Positions 26,301 to 35,032 of a DNA stretch of 64,000 nt are shown here, piece by piece. Location of the stretch: the NCBI GenBank assembly GCA_035629175.1, contig DASPIL010000067.1:1-64000 (forward strand). Direction: 5' to 3'. The notes below the pieces were generated by a model. The model saw nothing but the letters and a program-made list of their open reading frames with translations, was not told the origin of the DNA and did not search any database. The position numbers and the translations under genes were made by a program. Source of the DNA: Verrucomicrobiia bacterium (GTDB lineage: Bacteria > Verrucomicrobiota > Verrucomicrobiia > Limisphaerales > DASXHY01). Numbering within the stretch: the first letter of the stretch is position 1; every line of letters begins with the position of its first letter.

Positions 26301-28877
26301 AACGGCGAAGGCAATGTTACGCTTTCGGTTACGGCCAATGCTGCGAGCACCACCCCGCTGACGTTTTCGTGGTATCACAACAACACGCTCGTTCGCGCGC
26401 AAACAACGAATCTCCTCGTTAATGCGTTTACCATCACGAACGCCCTTCCGACGAACTCGGGCTCTTATTATGTTGTCATCCAAAACTTCGTCGGCTCGGT
26501 GACCAGCCTCACCCGGACGGTGACCATTCGGAATCCGTTCCTGGCACAGCTTGCCAGCATCACCGCCGTGCAAGGCATTGCGACAAACCTGAGCGCTGCA
26601 GCGAGCGGCACGGCTCCGATCGACTTCTACTGGTATCGCCGAAGTTTTGGTTCGGCGGCGGTGGCAGTTACAAACTTCGTGGGCACGGGTGCAACACTCG
26701 GCTTCAACCCGCTTGCGCGATCCGATGGCCAATACAATTACTTCGTGGTGGCCAGCAACGTTTGGGGTACGGCGACGTCGTCGCTTGCCGCGGTTACCGT
26801 TCAGTATCCAATTGCGATCACGAACATCAGCGCAACGGCGATCACTTCCGAGCTCAATTCCCAGGTTTCTTTCTTCGTCCAGTATGAAGCGCAACCGAAC
26901 CCTGACATCCGCTGGTACAAGGATGGTCAACTGCAACCGCAGTTGTTCAATGCTTCCGTGTTTCTTCCGTCAGTCCAGGCAAGCAACGGCGGGACATACC
27001 AGCTTGTGCTCAGCAACTTCATCAACTCGGTCACCAGCGCGCCGATTGTGCTGACGATATTGCCGCCCAGACCGCCGACGATCACGAATCATCCGCCGGC
27101 AAGCCGCCTGGCCAGCACCGCTGCGGCGTTGCAGATTCCGGTCGGCGTGGATGGAACCCCCGTGATGTACTTCCGCTGGTTCCGCGGCGAGGGCACGCCT
27201 GTGTCGCAGTGGCAAACCGCGAGCGCGCTGTCGCTTTCACCGCTTACGACCAATGACTCAGGGAGTTATTACGTCGTGGTCACGAACAACTATGGTTCTG
27301 CAACAAGCGCCGTTTCCGCCGTGACTGTCATTGCACCGCAGCCCCCCAGTTTTGCGAACAAGCAATTTGCGAAGGTTGCAGACTCCCTGACGATTGTGCC
27401 CGGGATGAGCCCGGTACGCTTCCACAGTTTTCGCGACGTATTCATCCGCAGCGGACACGTCTGGTTCGCGGGCAACGGCGGCAATGGAACGTTCGCAACA
27501 GGTGTGCATCATTGGAGCAACAACGTGCTGAACACCATTGTCGGCACAAACACGCTCGTTCCGGGCACCAGTTCGCGATTCACCAATTTCTACGGGTCAA
27601 CGTTCCTCTCCGCAGGGAGGGTGGTATTCGCTGCATTCGGCTCGGGTGACGAACACGGCATTTACGCCTGGACGAACGGCAGCGTGATCAAGATTCATGA
27701 TCGCGATACGGTGATCCCTGGACGCTCGGAAACCTTCGACCGCTTTGGCTGGCCGGCCGTCGCGGGAAATCAATTCGCCTTCTTCGGTTTCAGCGAGTGG
27801 AACGATGACAGCAAACTCGACTATCGCGGCCTGTTTGTGTCGTCGAATGGCGTCCTCACCAAGCTGGCCGATACCAACACTGTGCTGCCCGGACTGGGCG
27901 GCCATTTCGTAGGATCGAGCAGCCAGGTTGCCTTCGATGGCCAGAAGGTTGCGTGGTGGGCTTGGAACGAAGACGACGATAATGGGATTTTCACGGTTAC
28001 ACGGCAGCTTGTGCTCACGAACATTGCGGACACGCTCACCATCAATCCTGCGAACGGCCAAGTGTTTGATGGATTCATCAGCCCCGCGAGCGTACACGCC
28101 GGCCGCGTGTACTTTGTCGGACATGATTTGGGCTTCAACACGGCTTTGTTCTATCGTGACCAGAATGGCGCGACGGAATTGATCGCCAAACCGGGCGACA
28201 CGATTCCCGGCCGCGGAATGGCGTTCGATTCAATTGCGTATCCTGCGCAGATTGGCACAGCGGCTGGAAATTTCTTCACGGCCAACGACGGTGCTGGCTA
28301 TACAGGCATCTTCTTCTGGAATGGATCCAGCATTGTCAAGGTCATCGATTCCTTTGATTCACTGGATGGGCAGAATATCAGCTATGTGTTCGTCGGGGAT
28401 GCCGAAGGAACGGATGTGGCGTTCTACGTCGGTTTCGTCAACGGACGACAGGCGATCTACGCGATGACCTCCGCCGGCGGGGAATCGTTCTCGGGCTGGG
28501 CGAGCAACTATAGCTTCCCTCCCGGCCAATCCGATCCCGAAGACGACGCGGATGGCGACGGAATCAAGAACGCGTTTGAATTCTACTTCGGGTCCAATCC
28601 CACGAGCGCAGCCTCGGGTGCGATGCCTTCTGGCACGAGCGTGAACGTCGGCGGGCAGAATTATCCAGCCATCACGTTCGTTCGCAGCAAGAATGCTGGC
28701 GGGGTAACGATGCTGCCGCAGGCGTCATCTGACCTAAACTTCTCGAACTCGCTGGGAACGGTGATTGAGTCGGTGGTGGACCTCGGAAATGGAACTGAAC
28801 GCGTCACGGTACGATCGACGGTGAATTCTGCAACGCACGCTGCCCAGTTCCTGAGAATTCAACTTGAGATCCCGTAA
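23307..28877 (+). CDS. Giant secreted surface protein (Asp-box, Ig-like, delta-60 and propeller-type repeats)
   Basis: A 1856-residue protein with a signal peptide (FLFLFLTLVGVAQAHA). Residues 60-300 have BNR/Asp-box motifs (SSDGGTNW, TIDGGGNW). An Ig-like domain follows at about 345-430, then delta-60 repeats at 450-805 (VQPDGKILIAGSF, VLPDNQVLVGGSF). A run of Ig-like domains covers 811-1345, each with WYxDG or WFxxG and GxYxLVxSN strands. At 1350-1720 is a repeat with seven ADTxTxxPG-type units. A Ca-binding DPEDDADGDGIKNAFE loop lies near 1741. The C-terminus ends AQFLRIQLEIP. Such modular proteins are secreted or surface-attached, and the ligand is unknown. Confidence 0.92.
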   Translation: MNLTRNPAARFLFLFLTLVGVAQAHAWQRVTNGLPSNPYVARIHADGSLAALIVSDGTPTGVHISTNAGASWFKAPANLSGSGQIPTAVLVVGNTIYVARNSQSSGANAVLRSSNYGTNWQGAVGIPNNTSLDLLATDGTNLFAAKNGNGVVWRSSDGGTNWTAVSSGPGSFNNGSVRSLGARDGRAVVAATTGVYLLSGPGTNWVRASGDGNATGGLRMAWQGGKTFFAYGDAGRRVLAVLDGVTNVVSAGNGLPSAPGSYRDLAASSAAVFASAQLFTPEFLPDAKIFQTIDGGGNWMEIQRPAANADPASMCVISNTLFLGVGGSFPSGLFRASLIDGVPFFAPAISGLPENYGVHPGTNIVLSPLVSGEGSISMQWFKDGQALPGETSAVLSLPNVQTNQSGNYSLIASNAGGATVSSAVKLAVIPRSAGSPNLDFNPGFFASDNFGTEQLYNATVFAVAALTNGQIMVGGNFTHVNADAIPNEFTYTNGVRRHGIARLNADGSADLTFAPAPGIEAGGRVGAIAVQSNGQVLLAGEFNNYNGISQTNVTRVNPDGSHDSSFATNAFNNGANIWRVEVQPDGKILIAGSFSSINGQTRLGVARLESNGALDTTWPVGTGVAGSVNDIAVLPDNQVLVGGSFGSVNGVASRKYLTLLDSAGAANTAFNHGLNSTISEIEIQPGGMIWAGGTFSTYSNGPVTSVVRLAPNGSLVNVADTNISNPDGLVVQQDGKLILSSYYSAAFEYPLMRLGIDASRDPSFVGGTFDIAPQSMALSPSGDLYAAGTFSRYFGLPVKGVVKIYATETNVPPQAPQIISHPRSLFALFGSDVTLFGTAAGAQPLAFSWLKDGAVLDGAVSSTLTLTNFSALQLGDYQLVASNSFGSVTSLVATVSTATAPSIVQDLPAFSGSTNGGTVALQVDITGTAPFGFQWYRNSGSQFGLTNNPLVLSNLNASITGNWYVIVTNAYGRATSSISSVQTGNLPVVQAISANQTLNGEGNVTLSVTANAASTTPLTFSWYHNNTLVRAQTTNLLVNAFTITNALPTNSGSYYVVIQNFVGSVTSLTRTVTIRNPFLAQLASITAVQGIATNLSAAASGTAPIDFYWYRRSFGSAAVAVTNFVGTGATLGFNPLARSDGQYNYFVVASNVWGTATSSLAAVTVQYPIAITNISATAITSELNSQVSFFVQYEAQPNPDIRWYKDGQLQPQLFNASVFLPSVQASNGGTYQLVLSNFINSVTSAPIVLTILPPRPPTITNHPPASRLASTAAALQIPVGVDGTPVMYFRWFRGEGTPVSQWQTASALSLSPLTTNDSGSYYVVVTNNYGSATSAVSAVTVIAPQPPSFANKQFAKVADSLTIVPGMSPVRFHSFRDVFIRSGHVWFAGNGGNGTFATGVHHWSNNVLNTIVGTNTLVPGTSSRFTNFYGSTFLSAGRVVFAAFGSGDEHGIYAWTNGSVIKIHDRDTVIPGRSETFDRFGWPAVAGNQFAFFGFSEWNDDSKLDYRGLFVSSNGVLTKLADTNTVLPGLGGHFVGSSSQVAFDGQKVAWWAWNEDDDNGIFTVTRQLVLTNIADTLTINPANGQVFDGFISPASVHAGRVYFVGHDLGFNTALFYRDQNGATELIAKPGDTIPGRGMAFDSIAYPAQIGTAAGNFFTANDGAGYTGIFFWNGSSIVKVIDSFDSLDGQNISYVFVGDAEGTDVAFYVGFVNGRQAIYAMTSAGGESFSGWASNYSFPPGQSDPEDDADGDGIKNAFEFYFGSNPTSAASGAMPSGTSVNVGGQNYPAITFVRSKNAGGVTMLPQASSDLNFSNSLGTVIESVVDLGNGTERVTVRSTVNSATHAAQFLRIQLEIP

Positions 28878-28898
28878 CGCACAGGGTGGCGTCGTTCA

Positions 28899-28926
28899 GG
28901 CGCCTTCGCTAATCAACGAAGGCGCC
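28899..28926. terminator. Perfect 10-base hairpin between convergent genes
   Basis: GGCGCCTTCG/CGAAGGCGCC with an 8-base loop lies between the surface-protein gene and the convergent asd gene. It has no T tract on either strand, so it may work as a bidirectional, factor-assisted terminator or an mRNA 3' barrier. Confidence 0.45.
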
Positions 28927-28972
28927 AAGGAACGTTCCTCCGACCTGAATGCGCTGCGACGCAGAGAACTGA

Positions 28973-29980
28973 TTATAACTTGATCAGTTCTTCTGCGATC
29001 TGCACTGCGTTGAGCGCTGCACCTTTCAGGAGTTGATCGCCGCTAACCCAGAAGCAGAGGCCGTTATCGAGTGCGCAATCCTTGCGAATGCGTCCGGCTT
29101 CGCAATTGTATTTCTCGGAAGTGAACAGCGGCATCGGATACCGCTTGTTTTCCGGCTCGTCGACCAGATCCAATCCTGGCGCCTGCCTCAGGACGTCGCG
29201 AGCAGCTTCAACGGTGACAGGCTTGTCGAATTCCGCGGTGACCGCGATTGAATGCGAGCGATAGACCGGGACACGGACGCACGTGACGCTCGCGCGGAAA
29301 TTCGGGTGATGCATGATCTTCCGGCCTTCGTTCTCCATCTTCATTTCCTCCTTCGTATAACCGGTGGGAAGAAAGGAATCGACATGGGGAAGCACATTAA
29401 ACGCGATCTGATGCGGATAAACCTGCTTGGTGACGGGTTGATTTCCAACCACTTCACCGACCTGGCGCCGCAGTTCTTCGATTGCCTGCGCTCCAGTCCC
29501 CGAAACCGCCTGGTAGCTTGACGCGAAAATGCGCTTCACACCGAAAGCACGATGGAGCGGGTACAGCGCCATCAATGTAATGGCCGTCGTGCAATTTGGA
29601 TTGGCGATGATCCCCTTGTGTTTCGTGACATCGTCAGCGTTGATTTCGGGAACAACCAAGGGAACGCTGTCGTCCTGGCGGAAGGCGCTGGAATTGTCGA
29701 CGACCACACAGCCGGCTTTCGCTGCAATAGGTGCGAATTCCTTGGAGATGCTGCCGCCTGCGCTGAACAGAGCGATATCGATTCCCGCGAAGGAATCCTG
29801 GGTCAGTTCCTCGATCGTGATTTCCTCACCGCGAAACGGCAGCTTCTTCCCGGCAGAGCGAGCGGACGCGAGAAGCGTCAGCCTGCCGACGGGAAAGTTG
29901 CGCTTTTCCAACGTTTTGATCATTTCAACGCCGACGGCTCCCGTGGCGCCGACGACTGCCACATGCGGTTTCTTATTCAT
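28973..29980 (-). CDS. asd: Aspartate-semialdehyde dehydrogenase
   Basis: The 335-residue enzyme has the N-terminal VGATGAVGVEM NADP-binding loop, the catalytic Cys in IANPNCTTAITL, a QAVSGTGAQAIEEL segment and the active-site His in VPVYRSHSIAV. It reduces aspartyl phosphate to aspartate semialdehyde, the branch point to lysine, threonine and methionine. It lies about 11.5 kb from thrC in the same window. The 5' end is divergent from the lipoprotein at 30146. Confidence 0.97.
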   Translation of the reverse strand: MNKKPHVAVVGATGAVGVEMIKTLEKRNFPVGRLTLLASARSAGKKLPFRGEEITIEELTQDSFAGIDIALFSAGGSISKEFAPIAAKAGCVVVDNSSAFRQDDSVPLVVPEINADDVTKHKGIIANPNCTTAITLMALYPLHRAFGVKRIFASSYQAVSGTGAQAIEELRRQVGEVVGNQPVTKQVYPHQIAFNVLPHVDSFLPTGYTKEEMKMENEGRKIMHHPNFRASVTCVRVPVYRSHSIAVTAEFDKPVTVEAARDVLRQAPGLDLVDEPENKRYPMPLFTSEKYNCEAGRIRKDCALDNGLCFWVSGDQLLKGAALNAVQIAEELIKL

Positions 29981-30145
29981 ACAAAATGGTCGGGTATGTT
30001 AGCGGCTGCCGCCTCGGTGTCAATGAAGCCGCAGTGCTTGGCGGGTGAACCGAAATTGAAGTGGGTGAGCTCCTACAAAAAACGTGAGTTCGGGCATCTG
30101 ACCCCATGTGCGAAGCAAAGGAACCGCAATTACGTTCCTGCAGCC

Positions 30146-30715
30146 ATGAAAGCGCGAATTCGATCTGCCTTGAACGCTGCCTCGATGGCATTCGCCATCG
30201 GAGCCGCTGGATGCGCCAGCGATCCCGTTTACATCCAGGAGGCGTATCCATACAAGGCTCCGTTATCCTCCCCGGGCCAAAAGTTCAGCTCACTCCCGCC
30301 CGCCGTGCAGGCGTCCGTTCGTGCTCAGGTGGGTGGCGCGCAAATGCGAGACATCGAGCGAACCGATGAATTCGGTCGTATGGCCTACAAGATCACGTTC
30401 GAAGAGGAGGGTATTTATCCGCCGCTCTATGTAGCGCCTGATGGAAGCGTGCTCTATCCCCAAGCGTTTGGCGTTGCCGTGGGGGCCGGGAACGAAGACT
30501 TTGGCGTGGTGAGCGGGAAGGGGACCAGCGGCCTTAAACTCACGGAATTGCCTGCCAAGGTCGTCACCACGATCCAGGAATCAGCTCCTGCGGCCGAAGT
30601 CGCCTACGTTCAACAACTCACGGTGGGTGGCAGGGTTTCGTATGAAGTGCGGTTCAAGGACCAAACCGCGCATCCTCCGATTGTCGTGGACGAAGGCGGA
30701 TTGCTCGTGAAGTAA
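30146..30715 (+). CDS. Lipoprotein with two PepSY-like repeats
   Basis: The frame is open far upstream into asd, but the ATG at 30146 gives a lipoprotein signal (SMAFAIGAAGC) and a 189-residue product. Two related segments, LPPAVQASVRAQVGGAQMRDIERTD near 45-70 and LPAKVVTTIQESAPAAEVAYV near 130-150, each precede a YKITFEEEG- or YEVRFKDQ-type strand. This matches the layout of PepSY-like/putative beta-lactamase-inhibitor-like domains (PF11396 type). The role is unknown and it is probably periplasmic. It converges on the uracil-DNA glycosylase with 3 bases between stops. Confidence 0.8.
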   Translation: MKARIRSALNAASMAFAIGAAGCASDPVYIQEAYPYKAPLSSPGQKFSSLPPAVQASVRAQVGGAQMRDIERTDEFGRMAYKITFEEEGIYPPLYVAPDGSVLYPQAFGVAVGAGNEDFGVVSGKGTSGLKLTELPAKVVTTIQESAPAAEVAYVQQLTVGGRVSYEVRFKDQTAHPPIVVDEGGLLVK

Positions 30716-30718
30716 CGG

Positions 30719-31447
30719 TCATTTCCAAACCTGCATGGCAATCATTTGCGCCGTTGCCTGGCCAGCCCAATCGCGATTCGCGGCCGGGCTCGCGGGACTG
30801 GGATGAAGAATTTTTCCGATGCGGCAGTTCGCGCTTCCGCAAACCTCCTCAGCCCTGCGTGCGGCGAAGTCGCCAACTCCGATGATCCATTCGGGCTGAA
30901 CTGCCTTCACAACTTGTTTCAAATGAAGGTCGCATGCCACGTAGAGCGCTTGCCGTTCAGCAACGGGAAGTTTGTCGGGAGTGCGGTTGCGTCCCGTTTC
31001 TTCGAGGAAAACAAGCGGACAGTAATTCACCACGAGATGTTCCCGGAAGAAGTCGTTCGCGGAGGAAAAGCGCCTCGCGAACAGTCCCCAGAGCCGTTCG
31101 CCACTGACTTCTGAGCGTGTGCATGAAAACCCCTGGATCGGGCGCTTGGGGTGTTCACTCGCAGGCCGGGAAATTTCGGCACGTATTCCGAGCCATCCCG
31201 CAACGGCTTGCACTTCGCCAAACGGAATGCCCACCTGCATCATCCCGAACGGCCCGGGGTTCATGCCCAGAAAGAGAACCCGTTTGCGTGTGTTGCCGAA
31301 ACGGCGCAGGTAGACCTCGTAAGCCGCTCCCGCATATTGCAGGGGATTGTAAACGTGTGAAACAGGCGGGGCGAACTTCAGCTGATCAACCGCATGCCGC
31401 AGGTTGTCAGCCGCCTCAAGGAGATCTCGACAGACCGCGTCGGACAT
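30719..31447 (-). CDS. SMUG1-type uracil-DNA glycosylase
   Basis: The 242-residue protein has the SMUG1 active-site loop FLGMNPGPFGMMQVGIPFGE and the intercalating-loop motif ILHPSPASPAANRDW near the C-terminus, plus VVNYCPLVF. SMUG1 enzymes remove uracil and oxidised pyrimidines from DNA. Bacterial SMUG1 is patchily distributed. The start codon overlaps the stop of the Arg-rich gene upstream as TAATG, so translation is coupled. Confidence 0.93.
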   Translation of the reverse strand: MSDAVCRDLLEAADNLRHAVDQLKFAPPVSHVYNPLQYAGAAYEVYLRRFGNTRKRVLFLGMNPGPFGMMQVGIPFGEVQAVAGWLGIRAEISRPASEHPKRPIQGFSCTRSEVSGERLWGLFARRFSSANDFFREHLVVNYCPLVFLEETGRNRTPDKLPVAERQALYVACDLHLKQVVKAVQPEWIIGVGDFAARRAEEVCGSANCRIGKILHPSPASPAANRDWAGQATAQMIAMQVWK

Positions 31448-32082
31448 TACCGCCGATGATGCCCGCCACCCTGTTGATGCTGGCGCAGCTGACGCAACAT
31501 GCGTTGGAGTGACTCTATTTCCCGCTCGTCATCGATCTTCTGCCGCTCTGCCAGTTCCAATGTCTCGAGGACTTCCTCCATCTCGTTCAATGCCTGCTTT
31601 AACTCGTCAATAATCCGCGTGACCTGATCAATGGCATCCGTGATGGCGGGAGTTTTAAATTCAGCAACCGGCTGGGGTGGTTCCGCGCGGCGGGCCGGTC
31701 GTTCGTAATCGCGCCGGTCTTCTCGAGCTGAGGAAGGACGTGCAGGCCGGGTCTCCTCGGCAACTGCGTCGTGCTCCGGGTGGTCCGTCGATTCGCGCTC
31801 CCGTTCTTCCTCGGGCGCTTCTGCCGGTGCAACAGCCTCAATCGAGGCCGTGTCCGCATCGGCTGTGGCTGCAACGGCTGGATCCCCGGCCGCTTCGTCT
31901 GCGGCGGCGGTTGCTGCTGCATCAGGCGGGCGTTCTTCCCCGGCGTCGCCAGCGCGCGGCGCGCGGCGTCGCGAATGACGGCGCCCCCCGCGGCGTGAAC
32001 GCCGGCGCGCCGTGCCAGTCCGGGCCGCATTCGTCGAATCAGACTGTTCTGGCGCAGCGTGGGGCTGTTCGTCCGGAATCAT
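31447..32082 (-). CDS. Arg-rich protein with C-terminal coiled coil, 211 residues
   Basis: The ATG at 32082 is preferred because the 21 extra residues from an upstream ATG show no conserved feature. Residues 18-42 are very basic (TARRRSRRGGRRHSRRRAPRAG), followed by an Ala/Glu/Asp-rich disordered stretch. The last 70 residues form a predicted coiled coil (IIDELKQALNEMEEVLETLE...LQRMLRQLRQ). No family is recognised. A nucleic-acid-binding role is suggested only by composition. It is cotranscribed with the SMUG1-like gene. Confidence 0.78.
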   Translation of the reverse strand: MIPDEQPHAAPEQSDSTNAARTGTARRRSRRGGRRHSRRRAPRAGDAGEERPPDAAATAAADEAAGDPAVAATADADTASIEAVAPAEAPEEERERESTDHPEHDAVAEETRPARPSSAREDRRDYERPARRAEPPQPVAEFKTPAITDAIDQVTRIIDELKQALNEMEEVLETLELAERQKIDDEREIESLQRMLRQLRQHQQGGGHHRR

Positions 32083-32165
32083 GGCTTCAACTTGCCCGGA
32101 CGCTAGGCGATTGCAAAGGTTTTTGTGGCGGCTTTGCTCTGGCAAAGGGAAATCGCTTTGGCAGA

Positions 32166-33707
32166 ATGCCCGCCGTGAAATTCCTGAAGCAGAAATGGGC
32201 CTGGCTCAGCCTGTTGTTCCTTGCCGTTTGCTGGGCCGAGACGCAGGGCTTTGGCGCAGAGCCGCCCGGGAATGTGACCTTTCCGCGCCCGCTCAACAGT
32301 TACGACTCCATCGAAGGCGCATCGCTTTGGGCCGAACTGACTTCACGCGTGAGCAAGGAACCCTTCAACCTCCTTGCCACGATTCTGTTTCTGTTCGCCA
32401 TCATCCACACTTTTCTCGCGCCGTGGTTCTCCCATCTGGCGCACCGGTTCGCGGAGGAGCATCAGCAAAAATTACGCGGTGAAGGACGTCCACTGCCCGA
32501 ACGACTGCCGAATGGGAACCGGGCGGAGGTGAGTTTCAAGGCCGAGATGTGTCACTTTCTCGGCGAGGTGGAGGCAATCTTCGGAATCTGGGTTGTGCCG
32601 CTGCTCGTGCTGACCGCGGTGTTCAAGGGCTGGGGTATTGCGCGCGATTACATCAACCACCTCAGTTTCACGGAACCCATGTTCGTGGTGGTGATTATGC
32701 TCATCGCCGCAAGCCGCCCCGTGCTGAAATTTGCAGAAAAGGTCATGGCTGGGGTGGCGGCTTTGGGCAGCGGGTCGGTGGGAGCCTGGTGGTTTTCGAT
32801 CATGACGGTTGGCCCGCTTCTCGGGTCCGTCATCACGGAGCCTGCTGCCATGACGATCTCCGCGATGCTGCTGCGCGAGAAGTTTTACGATCGAAAACCG
32901 AGCACGATGTTAGCGTACGCCACGCTTGGCCTGTTGTTTGTGAATGTGTCGGTGGGCGGAACACTGACTCACTTTGCCGCGCCGCCCGTCCTTATGGTGG
33001 CAGGAAAATGGGGATGGGATACGCCTTACATGCTACTGCACTTTGGCTGGAAATCCGCGCTTGGAATCATAACATCGAACCTTCTCTACTTTGTCTGGTT
33101 TCGGCGCGAGTTGAACACCATGACGATCGCTCCTCAACCGAAACTTCAGGCGGATTCCGTCCGCTCGGACCTTCCCGTGCCGCGCTGGATCACCTGCGTG
33201 CATCTGCTCTTCCTCGTGTGGACCGTTGTGCACAGCCACTATCCGGGGTTGTTTATTGGCGGATTGCTCTTTTTCCTCGCGTTCACGCAGGCCACGGAAC
33301 CGCATCAAGCCGAGCTCCGTCTTCGTCCCGCTTTTCTCGTGGGCTTTTTCCTCATAGGGCTCGTGGTTCACGGAAGTTTGCAGGGGTGGTGGATTCAACC
33401 CGTGCTCACGCGGTTGGGCGAAGTTCCCTTGCTCCTCAGCGCCATGGTGCTCACGGCCTTCAATGACAACGCAGCCATTACTTTCCTGGCATCGCAGGTC
33501 CCCGACTTCGGCATTTCGCTGAAACACGCCGTCGTCGCCGGGGCAGTGATCGGCGGCGGTTTGACCGTGATTGCCAATGCGCCCAACCCAGCGGGCCAGT
33601 CAATTCTCTCGCGCTATTTTCCGGACGGGGTTTCGGCAGCGAAACTCTTCGCGGGCGCCGCAATACCGACCGCACTGCTGGCGTTCATCTTTCTTGTGTT
33701 CAGGTGA
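32166..33707 (+). CDS. Putative Na+/H+ antiporter (PF07399-like)
   Basis: The 513-residue membrane protein starts at the ATG at 32166, and the longer open frame upstream lies opposite the Arg-rich gene. It has an N-terminal signal-like helix, then at least ten hydrophobic segments. Motifs include FKAEMCHFLGEVEAIFGIWV, GPLLGSVITEPAAMTISAMLL, VGGTLTHFAAPPVLMVA and LTAFNDNAAITFL, all with buried charged residues as expected for ion exchange. These motifs fit the putative Na+/H+ antiporter family. Ion specificity is not shown. Confidence 0.85.
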   Translation: MPAVKFLKQKWAWLSLLFLAVCWAETQGFGAEPPGNVTFPRPLNSYDSIEGASLWAELTSRVSKEPFNLLATILFLFAIIHTFLAPWFSHLAHRFAEEHQQKLRGEGRPLPERLPNGNRAEVSFKAEMCHFLGEVEAIFGIWVVPLLVLTAVFKGWGIARDYINHLSFTEPMFVVVIMLIAASRPVLKFAEKVMAGVAALGSGSVGAWWFSIMTVGPLLGSVITEPAAMTISAMLLREKFYDRKPSTMLAYATLGLLFVNVSVGGTLTHFAAPPVLMVAGKWGWDTPYMLLHFGWKSALGIITSNLLYFVWFRRELNTMTIAPQPKLQADSVRSDLPVPRWITCVHLLFLVWTVVHSHYPGLFIGGLLFFLAFTQATEPHQAELRLRPAFLVGFFLIGLVVHGSLQGWWIQPVLTRLGEVPLLLSAMVLTAFNDNAAITFLASQVPDFGISLKHAVVAGAVIGGGLTVIANAPNPAGQSILSRYFPDGVSAAKLFAGAAIPTALLAFIFLVFR

Positions 33708-33732
33708 TTTGAAACGTGCGAGAGAATCTGCT

Positions 33733-35028
33733 CTACGCAGGCGCGTGCCTTGACTCGGCATTCCTGCGGCATTCGGCCAGGCGTTTCTCCAGGAACTCGC
33801 GTTCGGACGGGATCGTTGCGAGCGCGTGTGCCTGCTCAAAATGCCCAACAGCAATCGCCGCGCGCTGGCGCCGCAATTCGAGTTCGCCGAGGACTGCGTG
33901 ATAAAGGTGATATGCCTGGAGCGGTTCCACGGCCTTGATGGCTGCCACGGCAGCAAGGCCCGCATCAGGCCCGTGGACATTGGCCACCACAATTGCGCGG
34001 TTCAGGAAGATCACAGGACTTGGAGCCATTGCCACAAGTTCATCATAAAGCCCGAGAATTCGCGGCCAGTCCGTGGCGTCATAATCCTTCGATGCGCAAT
34101 GACATGCGACAATTCCCGCTTGCAGATGAAATTCGCTGAGCGCATGACCAGACGCGGAGCGGGTGAAGTGATACATCCCGCGCGCGATCATGCCTTGATC
34201 CCACAATGACCGATCCTGTTCCTGCAATCGAAGGAGGGTTCCATCGTCATGCACGCGCGCGGGAAGCCGTGCCGCGTTCAGCAGCATCAAAGCGAGCAGG
34301 GCGTGCGTCCGCGGGGTGTCTCCTGCCGGATGCTTCGACAATAATCCGCCCAGGCGGATGGCCTCGTGACACAGGTCGGCCCGCACCAGCGCATCGCCGC
34401 TGCTGGCCTTGTAACCTTCGTTGAATAGAAGGTAGATCGACTGCAGCACAGCGTCGACGCGCTGGAGCAGTTCCTGTCCCTCGGGGATTTCAAAACGCAA
34501 TCTCGCTTCGCGGATTTTCTGTTTGGCGCGCGTGAGGCGTTTCGCGATTGCCGCTTCCGACGTGAGAAAAGCACGACCAATTTCGGCTACGCTGAACCCG
34601 CAGAGCGTGTTCAAGGCAAGCGATATCTGGGCTTCCGCAGCCAGGGACGGGTGACAGCACACAAACATCAGTTTCAGCGTGTCGTCCGCGAACTCGTCTC
34701 CCGCGAATGAGACCTCGTTGGTGGCCCGTTCGGGCTGATCCATCAGGCGAACGATTTCGGCCTCTTTGTCGCGAAAAACCTTTTGTCGTCGCACAACATC
34801 CAGCGCCAGGTTTCGGGAGGCGCGCAGGATCCAGGCGGAAGGATTGTTGGGAACACCATAGAAGGGCCAGGTCTGGACAGCGCGCGCGAGCGCTTCTTGT
34901 ACGACATCTTCAACAAGGGTCAAATGCTCGATGCCAAAGATGCGGGTGAGAATCGCAACCATCTTTCCGGATTCATGTCGGAACAGGTGGTCGAGCGTTT
35001 GCGATACATCGAACGTTTCGGCAGACAT
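33733..35028 (-). CDS. ECF sigma factor with long C-terminal helical domain (ECF42-like)
   Basis: The ATG at 35028 gives MSAETFDVSQTLDHLFRHES. Sigma region 2 lies at about 14-80 (LVEDVVQEALARAVQTWPF and NPSAWILRASRNLALDVVRR) and region 4 at about 115-160 (LALNTLCGFSVAEIGRAFLTS). Then come about 270 residues of helical, TPR-like sequence, including LLFNEGYKASSGDALVRADLCHEAIRLGG, characteristic of the ECF42-type group (DUF6596). Such factors usually sit beside a DGPF/YCII-type protein, which is missing here. The start is 4 bases after the O-antigen-ligase-like stop, so it is probably translated from that transcript. Confidence 0.92.
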   Translation of the reverse strand: MSAETFDVSQTLDHLFRHESGKMVAILTRIFGIEHLTLVEDVVQEALARAVQTWPFYGVPNNPSAWILRASRNLALDVVRRQKVFRDKEAEIVRLMDQPERATNEVSFAGDEFADDTLKLMFVCCHPSLAAEAQISLALNTLCGFSVAEIGRAFLTSEAAIAKRLTRAKQKIREARLRFEIPEGQELLQRVDAVLQSIYLLFNEGYKASSGDALVRADLCHEAIRLGGLLSKHPAGDTPRTHALLALMLLNAARLPARVHDDGTLLRLQEQDRSLWDQGMIARGMYHFTRSASGHALSEFHLQAGIVACHCASKDYDATDWPRILGLYDELVAMAPSPVIFLNRAIVVANVHGPDAGLAAVAAIKAVEPLQAYHLYHAVLGELELRRQRAAIAVGHFEQAHALATIPSEREFLEKRLAECRRNAESRHAPA

Positions 35029-35032
35029 TGTT

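Noticed and set aside
29552-30145. Upstream extension of the lipoprotein frame into asd
   Set aside because: The extension lies opposite asd coding sequence. The ATG at 30146 gives a lipoprotein signal at the right place.
31677-32165. Upstream extension of the antiporter frame
   Set aside because: It lies opposite the Arg-rich gene and has no signal or membrane pattern. The ATG at 32166 begins the family-like sequence.
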